From: Algibacter mikhailovii
GTDB lineage: Bacteria; Bacteroidota; Bacteroidia; Flavobacteriales; Flavobacteriaceae
Assembly (NCBI RefSeq): GCF_014651495.1
Contig: NZ_BMWZ01000001.1
Coordinates: 622,575-686,574, forward strand
Reading direction: 5' to 3'
Length of the DNA: 64,000 nucleotides
Shown here: positions 10,531-22,500 of the stretch, piece by piece
Layout: each line of letters begins with the position of its first letter
Numbering within the stretch: the stretch's first letter is position 1
The notes under the pieces: generated by a model
Databases searched by the model: none
Told to the model about the DNA's origin: nothing
What the model saw: only the letters and a program-made list of their open reading frames with translations
Translations under genes and position numbers: made by a program

Positions 10531-13500
10531 TTATCTATACAATGTAAAATGTCCAACAAACTCACGGTCATCCTTAGCATCATTCAGTTTAAGAATATAC
10601 CAATAATCTCCTGAGGGTAATCTATTACCATTATAGTTCCCATCCCATGTCTCGTTTACATGCAATAGGGTAATTTGGCGGCCATATCTATCAAAAACTC
10701 TCACCGTTAAATCGGTATATTGAGTGGTACATCCGGGGCCCCATTCATCCAGCGTTCTGTCGCCGTTTGGTGTAAAATAATTAGGTATACATACATCAAT
10801 GTATTCAAAATATTGTGTTACCGAGGAAACACATCCTTTAGCATCGGTTACCTCTACGGTATAATCACCTGAAGCATAGATAAAAAACTTATTTTCATTT
10901 CCATAGTCTTCACCATTAAGGGTGTAGTTATAAGGCTCAACGCCTCCAGAAACAGTGGTTACTATTTGATTTAATTGCCCTTCTCCTATACTTACAGCCA
11001 AAGGTTCAATAAAATCTATAATAAACGGTGCACTTTGTTTCTCACAACCATTGGTGTGTCTAGCTGTTATAAAATGATCTGTCCCTGCTGGAACATCTAT
11101 AAAGACATTACTTGCTTGGAACGGGCCGCCATCTAATGAATAATCTACTTGTGTAATATCAGTAATACTGTCATCAATAGAAACCGTAATTGTATTAGTT
11201 GATATATTACTGGTACAACCATAGTCAACTGAAACTTGTGGATTTAATAAAACGGATTCTGGCAATGAAATATTCCATTCCGATTCACATCCTGCACCAT
11301 CACGAACATATACCACATGGTCTCCACCACTCAAATTATCAAAATCAAATTGAGTTTGTGTCGCACCACCAATAGTATAAGTACCTTCAATATCATCTAT
11401 ACTATAACTGTAAGGTAACGTCCCTCCGGTTAATGTCACACTAAAGCCAGCATCAAGATCTCCTGAGCATAACTCTGGTACAATTGAATTTGGTACAATA
11501 CTCAACACAACTGGTGTGGGTTCATCAATTTCAAAATCAAGAACAACAAAACAACCTAATTCATCTTGAACAACCACTTGATAAGTACCGACTGATAAAT
11601 CTTCAAAAATTGGGGATTCAAAAAACTGATTCAATTGTGGAGAAATCGCATACTTTATAAGTCCAGTACCTCCTGTCGCCACTATTTCCAATACACCATC
11701 ACGTCCTCCAGCGCAGGACACATCTGTTGTACTAAATGTTGTTTGTAACGCTAAGGCAGGTTCCGCAATAATTTCTTGACCAGAGATAACCTCACAATCA
11801 TTTCCACTACGCACCATCACTTGATAGGTTCCAGCCGGTAAATCTGTAAATACACCTGGACTATTTTGCGTTGGCATTGGATTAATATCTCTGCCTGCTC
11901 CATCTTGTAGTGTATAAATATAATTACCTAATCCTCCCTGAGCTTTTGCCACTATAATACCTGTGTTTCCACCAGTACAATTTATAAAGGCATTTGTGAC
12001 ATCCATTTGCACAACAAGTGGTGGTAAAGGCTCTATAGCTATTTCATTTGATATACCAGAAGCACAGCCATTAGCGTCTCTGACATAATATTTATAGATA
12101 CCTGAAGTGCCTTGAGGAAAATCTAATGTTACTTGAGCTGCAAAACCGCCTAATATCGAAGAGAAGTCCTCGTTATCACTATATTCATATGGACCTGTTC
12201 CTCCAGAAGCACTCAATGTTATTGAAGATCCAGTAGTACATGTCTCATTTGTAGATTGTACCAATAATGCACTAACTGTACTAGGTTCAGTAATTTCAAC
12301 CTCAGCAGTAGTAAAGGCACAGCCGTATCCATCTTGAATGCTAACACTATATGTTCCAGCCCCTAACCCAGTAAAGATTGGTGATGTTTGTGGCCCGGAA
12401 GCTGTTACTACAGGGGTAAGTCTATTAAGAATAAAGGTATAATTGCGTCCTTGACCTCCACTAATATTAGTCACCTCAATACTAGAATTTGCATCACCAA
12501 AACATAAAACTGGAGACAAGGTTGTATCAATTAGACCAGAAATTGGTACAGGGTTTTCTAGCGACACATTAATACTCGCACTACAGCCTTTACTATCTCT
12601 AACACGCACCGTATAATCACCGGCTAGTAATCCAGAGAAATCAGATGCAGTACTAAAAGGTGACAGCACTCCTGATGTTGTTGATTCCAATTGAAATTCA
12701 TAACCACCAGGCCATCCACCAGAAGCAATCGCTGAAATTAATCCATCATTAAAACTGTTAGAACAACTAATTTCTGTATGATTCTCTGAAATACTTAAGG
12801 CTTCTACAGGCCTAGAAATTGTAAAGTTTTTACTAATTGAGCAAAATGGTGTATTTGTCAAACTTGCCGTTAAAGTATAAGTCCCTGAAGGCAAACCAGA
12901 AACATTCATTGGTCCTGCATTCAGTGTAGTACCTGATGAAACTATATTGTTTTGAGCATTTACAATTGTATAATCAAATGGTCCTGATTCATCTGATGGT
13001 ATTGGTGTTCTATCAATAAAAGTAAAATCAATACTACCATCTGAGTCATTAAAACAAGTCACGTCTATTACATTATCAATAGTGATATCAAATGTATTCG
13101 GATCATTTACATAATGTACGGTTTGTAACATACATCCTGTATCCAAATTTTCAACTGCAATCGTATAATCACCAATTGCCAATCCAATAAATTGTCCAGT
13201 TGTATTGACTTGACTCGGACTCATTCCATCTGTGCGTTCCAAAGTATATTCTAAAGATGGTATCCCGCCTATAGCAGTCACTAAAACACTAATATCTTGA
13301 TTCTGGTTACAAGTGATGTCATTATCAATAACTACTTGTAAAGCTTCTAATTCAATATATGGTTGAATTTCTGCTGTTGTAATTCCAATACAACCATTAT
13401 CATCATACACATTAATGGTATAAGTACCTCCTAACAAATCCGTCTCGGTAAATGTATTACTCGAAGTTCTTTGAACAACAGTGCCACCTTTCAAGAACTC

Positions 13501-16500
13501 ATAAATGGTATAATTTGAACTTCCTCCAATCACAGCATCAACCGTAATACTGGCAAAATTTCTTGCATTAGATTCCGGAGCACACCTATATTCAACTACT
13601 GTAGGTAATGCCATCGTAATTTCATCGGGTTCAATGACTGTTTCAGATTGCGTTAAAACACAGTTTCTTCCAGAATATACACTAATATTATAGGTCCCTG
13701 CAATTAATCCCGAAAACACATTTGATGTCTGCGTCGTTAATCCTCCATCAAGACTATACTTGTAAACAGGATTATTATTAGCGGCTGGCAGGTTAACTGT
13801 TATAGTACCATCATTACCTCCATAACAAGTTACTGCAGTAGGTACCGTAGTGAATGTAACAGGACTGGCGGGAACTATTGTAACTGAAAACGCCGTAGTA
13901 CATAAGGTTACGGTATCTTCAATGGTAACGATATGTGTTCCAGCTGGTAAATTAGAAATTATATTTCCAGATATTGTTGCTCCCGTTGTATTTACTGAAT
14001 AGGTATAAGACCCAGATCCTCCGGCGCCTTCTATTGTAATTTCTCCATCACTATTGGCACAAGAAGGATACCCTGAAATTCGAGGTGATACATCTAATTC
14101 TGGATATACTGTAACTACGCTTGTACTTGTTGCTGTACAACCATTGCCATCACCTACTGTTACAAAATAGTTACCTGGTTCAGTAACACTAAATGTTGGA
14201 CTGGTTTGAAAACCATTACCAATAGAATAGCTAAATGGTCCAACACCACTAACACCTGTAACCGTAAAATTGAATGGGGCTCCAGAAGCGTTACATTGAT
14301 CAACCGTAATTGCAGGAATACTAAAACTTGGTAAAGCATCTCTACTAATAACAACATCTATTGATTCTATACATCCATTTGAATCGCGCACATAAACATC
14401 CCAATTGGTATTTAATAAATCATCAAGAACAGCACTAGCATTTGGCGTATAATCAGCTGAATTGGGAGTAACACCATCTTGAACAAAAGCGTATTCAAAA
14501 TTAGGTGTGCCTCCAGAAGCTTCAACAGTTACTCGCGCACCAAAATTACAAGAGGCATTTATATTCTCAATTTCTGTCAATGCTAAGGCATCTGGTTCAT
14601 CAATCGTTACTATAAAAGAAGCCGTACAGCCTGTAACCTCATCAGTTACTACTATACTTTGATCTCCTGCAGCTGCTCCCGTAACCAAAATAAATGGTAA
14701 ACTATACCCCGTAACCGGTGTACCGCCATTTATAACATAACTATATGTTGACGTATAATTACTAACTCTAAATCCAACGGCGCCATTTGAATCGGCATTA
14801 CAACTTACATTATTTGCCAACTGACCACGCACAGCAATATTCGTCACAGGGGCAACAGTATAAGATTCTGTATAATAACATCCATTTCCATCGGTCACTT
14901 TGAATATGTAGGTATCAGGTGTTAATCCTGTGTAAATACCTGAGCTATTACCAGAAGTGTTGCCTGTTGCACTTGCAGGTGCTATTATTTCATAGGCCAA
15001 TGGAGCAACGCCTCCTAAAACACTCGTTATTTCAACATCTGTAGTGGTGTTAATACAGGTTATTGCATTACTAGAAAACTCTAAATCTGTAGGAGGATCA
15101 AATTTTGATATGGTCACTACACCGTCATAAGTACAACCATTTGCATCTTGAATACCATAGGCAATGGTTTGATCTGAACCGTTATCATAGACCACAAAAG
15201 TATTACTAGCAACGTATGCAGAACCATCAATGCTATAAGAATATGGCGCTGTTCCTGTAGTTGGTAAATCAATAGTTATTGTAGCGCCTTCTGATGTATT
15301 TGCCGCATTACAAGTAAAAGGTGTTGCACTTGCGGCGGTAACTAATATTGAAGGTTCTGTAATTTCAATCTGGGTAGCCGCTGAAATTACAGATTCACAT
15401 CCCTTACTATCTCTAACAATAATATCATAAGTTCCCCCAGGTAAATCATTAAATATGTTTGAATTTTGAAAGTCCACTCCTGTTCCATCATCAATGCCAT
15501 ACTCAAACGGACCAATACCAGCAGTTGCTGTTATCACAATACGTCCATTATCATCACCATTACAAGTTACATGAGTATGTGTTTCAGTAAACGTTGGGAT
15601 TTCAGTGGGTTCAACAATCACTGCCGCAGACTCTGCTTGACACATTTGAGCATCTGAAACCCTAAATTGATAATTACCTGCAGTGCTTGTGGTATATGGC
15701 AGGCTTATGCCCAAGTATGGGTTTCCGTCTATACTAACCTCATAAGTATACGTGCCATCTCCACCATTTGTAGTAAATGTGAATTCAGCTGGATTTATAA
15801 TACAATCTAATGCTGTTGCAGTAACGTCTAAAGATAAAGGCGGTTCCACAATATGCGTATAAGGCGTTGTATTGGTACACCCATTACCGTCTTTAATAGT
15901 AACTGAATAACTACCAGCCGTTGCTAATGTAAAATTAGGACTCTCTTGAAAAGCACCTCCAATACTATAGGTAAGTGGTGCAACTCCTGTACCTCCTGTA
16001 ATTTCAATATCAAATCCTGAACCATCAAAACAAGTGCTTGTTTCTGTGATTCCTGTGAAGTTTGGCTCTTGGTCTAAATCAATAGTTACATCCACATCTT
16101 GAATACAACCATAGGCATCTTTAACATAAACAGTATACTCCTGTGCCGTGCCTTCAAAAGTATTTGCACTAATCCAACCTGCATCAGTTGCTAATGGGGC
16201 CGCATCTGTTTCCAGTAAAAATTGATATTCATAAGGCGCAGTTCCATCTTTGGCCACAGCCGAAATCACTCCTAATTCACTACAGTTTTGGTTTCTTGTA
16301 GCTGAAGCGGTAAGGTTTAAATCAACAGCAGATTCTGAAATATTAAATGGAATTGTTGCTATTCCACATCCTTTAAAGGGACCTGAATCTTCTTCTATAA
16401 CAACCACATAATTACCGAAATCTAATGGACCTAAATTACTAACCGAAAACGTATTGTTGGCTGGCACAATACCAGTTCCAGAAATTGCTGTAGGTGTAAC

Positions 16501-19500
16501 CGGGGCAAGTGATTGGGCATCAAAAACTTGATATATAATATTAGTATCAACGTTATAAACACTAGTTACGTCAAAACTCACATGACCATCTGAATTTCCT
16601 CTACAAGTAATATCTTGCGATATTAATCCCGAAATACTAAGCGTTGAATTGGTCTCAATAGGTGTTGTTGCCGTTTCATAATAATAACATTTCGTATCGG
16701 CATCGTATACAATAAACGTATATAAAACATCTGGTAACAGGTTGGTAAAGGTTGTTGATACTGGAGTCCCTGCTCCTAATTGCCATGCTGGACTGCCATC
16801 ATAAACCATCCCGCTTCCAGTGTATATAGCGAAATAAAATGGCCCAGCTCCAGTAATACTCGAAGACGCTCCAATTCTAACTTCAGCTTCACCTCCATTG
16901 GCACAATCAACTGTTGTGGCAATTTCAATATCTAAATCGTCAGGTGGCGAAGCTACCTTTATATTCTGTTCTAACAAAGTACAGCCATTAGCATCAGTAA
17001 CTATAATCTCATATAAACCAAAATTCACGACCTCGAATATCTGAGTACCCCCTGTTTGGTTCAAAATTTCATTGCTATAATTAACACCAGTAACATGATA
17101 CGTATAATTAGGAGTCCCTCCGGTAACCGAATTAATAATTATTTCACCTAAAGAAACACCACCCGGTCCACAGGTAATAGGCGTAACATCAAAATCTAAA
17201 GTTATTGGGTTTGGCTCACCAATAGTAATTGCTTCTGATGCTGTACACCCTTTAGCATCAGTTACGGTAACGGTATAACTACCTGCATCTAAACCAGAAG
17301 TTTGCGTACCATAATCCCTACTTTCTGTATCATTAAACACATTAATAACAAAAGGCGCTAAACCTTTTGTGGTATCAATTGTCACTTCAATCTCGGCAGT
17401 TTCTTCACCATGACATAAAATGGATTGTACTAAAACAGGATTTACTGAGAACTCTGGATTTATTGTATTAGTTACCGCAATTGTATTCGTTTCCTGAATA
17501 CAACCATTAGCATCCGTAATTTCAAATTGATAGATTCCAGCTACAGCGGTATCAAAAGTAAAATTTGATCCTGTTATACTTGTTGAAGGGCCATAAACGC
17601 CCAAATCAACTTTCACTTTATAAGTATAGGGCGCATTCCCTCCAGAAACTCCAACATCTATAATGGCATCTTCATTTCCTATTAAACAAGTAATATCCTT
17701 GGTTAAGACTGCACTCGTAGTTAATGGTTCATAAATCTCTATGGGATTTGAACTATCAGCAATACAGCCATTAGCATCTTGAATTCGCACAGTATAGGAT
17801 CCAGGCGTATTTACAACAAAGGTCGGACTTGATTGATATGAAGACCCTCCATTAATGCTATAAGATAATGGTGCAATACCCGTTCCTACTGCGGTAAATG
17901 AAAAACCATCTGAAACATTACATTGGTCTAAAGATACGGCAGGCACTGTTACTGTTGGTTCATCATCTAATACGATAGCGAGTCTTGTAAAACCAACACA
18001 ATTATTTGAATCAATGACATAAACACCCCAGTCTAAATCTGTACCGCCATTAGTATCTACAGTAACTATATTACCATTATTATTATTATTACCAAATCCT
18101 GGTACTGGATCCCCAAATTGAACTGCTACATATCGGTAACCCGGTGTCCCACCAGATGCTGTTATCGTGATTTCAGAATTATCTTCATTACAATGTACAT
18201 TTGTTGCCACCGCACTAGTGATTACAACCGGACTTGTTGGTTCGGTTACCGTCACTGTTTCTGTATACGTACATCCTGTAGCATCATCAGTCACTACAAA
18301 GGTTTGAACACCCGCAGGTAAACCCGTAAATAGTAAACGTGGGTTTGATTGTCCAGAAACTAACGGTCCTCCATTAAAACTATAACTGTAAGTTGTTGTA
18401 AAACGATCAACCCTTACGCCTATAGCTCCATTTGATCTTCCATTACATTTCACATGATTGGCTACCTGTGCTGTGGCTACTATTTCTGTAACCGGGTTTA
18501 TGGTCATAGATTTTGTAAAATAACAACCATTAGCATCGGTCACTTTAAAAAGATACGTTCCTGCAGTTAAACCTGTAAACACATTTGAAGTTTGTTTCGA
18601 AACTATGATTGGTGATGGTTCAATAGTTTCAAACTCTAAAAGTCCCGCTCCATTTGTTGCGATTACATTTACAGTTGAGGTATTATTATCACAGGTAATA
18701 GCCGAAGCGTCAAAAACTAAATCTGAAGGAGGATTAAGAAAATCAATGGTAATATCTTGGGCTATCGTTGTACAACCTTGGGCATCTTGTACAACATAAG
18801 AAAATAATTGATTGGTTCCATCATCATTAACCGTTAAAGTATTGGACGCAGTGAAGGAAGCCCCACCATCAAAACTATATCTGTATGGTGCCGTTCCAGT
18901 TGTTGGAACCTCTATGGTAATAAGCCCTGCTTGACTGCCATTTGAAGCATCACAACTAAAATCTGTCACAGTAGCGTTTGAAGTCAATATAGAAGGCTCA
19001 GTCAATGTTATTGAACCGGCACTTGAAATACACGCTTTGGAATCTCTAACTTGATAGGAATAATTAATACCTGCACTTAGCCCTGTATATAAGGAAGTTG
19101 CATTAAAAACGCTGCCATTAAAACTATATTCATACGGTCCGGTGCCTCCAGAAGGGATAATCTGTACAGATCCATTAGCCGATCCATTACAACTCGGATT
19201 TAAAGTATCAACAGTTGCCGTTGGTAATTCTATAGGGCTGACCGTAATAACATTTGAAAAGCTTTCACAAGAGTTTACATCAGTAACTCTAAATGTATAT
19301 GTCCCCGCTGTTGCCGCAGTATAACTAAATGATGTGCCTGTGTTACCTAAATCAACATAAGCTCCTGAATTTATTGAAACCGAATAGGTATATCCTAAAC
19401 TATCATCTGGATAGCCATTGGAAATAGCACCCGTAATTATAGCCTCTGGTGAAAGCGTACAATCTAATTCTTTTATTAAAACAGTATTTACTCCAACCGG

Positions 19501-22500
19501 CAGTGCTATAGATTCCGCTGGTGATGTAAATACACATCCATTGGTGTCTCTAACGCCTATTGTATACGTTCCCGGTGTTAAATTTGAAAACACAGGGCTT
19601 TCTTGAAAGGCGCCTCCATTAATGTTATATTGATATGGTGCTAGACCATCTGTAGCTTCTACTTCTAATGTGGCGCCATCTAACGCATTATAGCAATAAT
19701 CTAAATTAATAATACTTGCCGATGGTGGCGTTGGGTCTACTAATACTAATGGCGTTGTTTGGGTACAGTTATTTGCATCTGTTACACGAATAATATAATC
19801 ACCTACGCCAATATTAGTTAAAACGCCACTTGAAGGAAAATTGGCCACTAAATTAAAAGCCGTATCCAATAATTCATATCCATATGCCGGAGTACCCCCT
19901 GCTGCATTAGCACGAACCTCTGCCCCCTTAAGACAGGTTATTGGCGTTGCCGTAGCTGTTACAGTTAACACTTCTGGCGCCATAATACTTTGACTAAAAC
20001 TGAAATTACACGCCGTAGCTATAGCGTCATAACGAACCCCAATATTATACGTGCCCACATCTAATCCTGTAATAGTGTGTGGTGAATTATTAGCCGTAAT
20101 CCAAGTAGAACCACCTAAAGAATATTGAAAGCCATTGTTTGCATCAAAATTTTCTGCTACAACTGTTATAGTGCCATCTGCAGCACCTTCGCAGCTAACA
20201 TTAGTTGCGCTCATAATTCCTGGTGAAAATGCTTTACCAGATTCAATGTTTATTGGAAAATCTCTTTGCGTAGTGCATGCTGTAGGCAATTGAAAAACTT
20301 GGATATCATCAACAGCAAAATCTATACCATCAGTTTGTGACACTTCTAGTCTTAAAACAAAATCAAGCGTTGTATTGTTACCCGGATTAATCGTTCTATT
20401 ATATTCTACCCATCCGTTTGTTTTTGGTATTCCTCCTGTGGACTCTGAAGATAATGGCGTACCATTGGTATCTTGAAGTTCTACAGTAAGTGATGCATCA
20501 GGCTGAGTATTACCTAACTTTAATAAATTTGTGGCATAAAAACGTACTTGAATGGGCTGATTTGGAATTATATCTCCAATTGTTTTCCTATATAAAACGG
20601 CATTATTAGGTATTACACTTCCAGCATCTACTGCCAAATATCTGCCTTGTGCACTTCCTGAAGTATGATCGATTGGATTATGCCAACCTTCATAAATATT
20701 ACCTTTGAGTCTATTCGTAACCGTATACTCGCCATTACCTAAACGTTCATCTCCATTACATTTGGTAGCCTCTACTTGACGTTCAAAACAAAATGCAGAA
20801 TTAATACCTGGAGAACTAACATCAGGACCAGAACCAAAATCTTCAAATAATAAATTACTATAGCTAGGTACAGTTTGTAACTCATACTTCACACTAATTA
20901 TATGGTCACCATTAGGAACATCCAGAAAAACTGTAGGATCTGTTGTATTTGGGTTTTCTACATTATCAAGTAAATAGGTGTAAAGAAATGCATCACCTCC
21001 TGAATTTGTAATCGTGACTGTTGAATTTCCAGAGCCATCACAATTAAAATCAGGATCTGATATAGCAATAGTTGGGGCTATTGGTTCTTGGTCAATGGTA
21101 ACATCTGTCATTGGGAACACACAACTATTGGAGTCTCTAACATATAAAGTATATGTTCCTGGAGCTAAAAATGCTTCGTTTGTTGTTGTCCATGACCCTT
21201 GACTATCAAAACTATATTCATAAGGTGGGACACCGCCTTGCGGATTAGTTATACGCACAGCACCTTCTCCAGAAGGTCCACAACCTGCCAATTGCGATAC
21301 GCCAGCTGAGGCTGTTACTGCTACTGGTGGTTCTGATACCGCTACAACCTTAGATGTACTAATACATTGAGTAGTATTTAGGGTATATCGAATCAATGCT
21401 TGATACGTTCCCGAAGCAAGATTTGAAAAAGTAGGATTGGATGTATAAGTTACTCCATTGTCTATACTATATTCAATGGAATAACCATTAGCATTAGAAA
21501 CGTTAAATTCTAACTGGCCTGAACTACTTCCATAGCACAAAATATCGGTCTCAACAATATCAAAAGCAGGCTCTGCTATTTGATTAATTGTTATAGATGT
21601 TTGAGCAGAACAGTTATTAGAATCAAATACTTCTATATTAAAAGTTCCAGATGCCGTAACAGGAATTACTGGCGAATTTTGAAAAACAGTTGTACTATTT
21701 ACATAATAGAAATATGGCGCTGTTCCTCCTACTGGATAAATGGTAATTTCCCCATCTTCACATGTCAAAGGTCTTGTTATCCCTGAAGTTGCCTCTAAAT
21801 TGGCTGGTTCGATAATCTCAATATTCTCACGAAATATACAACTATCATCAGTTGATATATCTATGGTATATAATCCTGGATTTAAATTTGAAAAAGTATA
21901 ATCCGATTGATCGGTAAGCCCTGAACTATTTACTAGAGTGCCGCTAAGCGAGATAGAATAATTGTATTGAGGCAAACCATCGTTAACCGCGACTGATATA
22001 GTTCCTTTATCTCCAAAACATTGTGGTTGTATAACATTGGGTGTAATAGAAATATCTCTTAGTCTTACATACGCACTTGGCGTTTCAAAAACACATGGAT
22101 TACTATCAACACCTAATTGTCTTAAATAAATCGTATAATATCCCGGTGAGCTCACTGCAAATACGTTCGATGGCTGGTAAGGTCCCAATGGATCTAAACT
22201 ATATTCGTAATCGGTTGGCACACCTCCTGCTGTAACTTGTCCTTGGGTATTACATATAATATCTTTAGCGGATATGGTTGGTGCTAAGAGATTCGCATAA
22301 ACGTTAAAATAATAAATACTAAAACATCCTCCCAGATAGTTTATTACGATTCTGAATTGACCGGAGGTATCCGACACATAATTTGGTCCAGTGGCAATTT
22401 GATTCCAAACACAACTAGAATTCTCATTAGCACAATCATCCACACCAACAGCAGAACAACTTGATTCATCTAATTTTTCCCAAATAATAGATACTGCATC

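Noticed and set aside
10509-10583. Extended start of the first sprF overlapping the end of the adhesin gene
   Set aside because: The extension would place about 25 non-signal residues before a good signal peptide; the second copy begins right after its adhesin stop.
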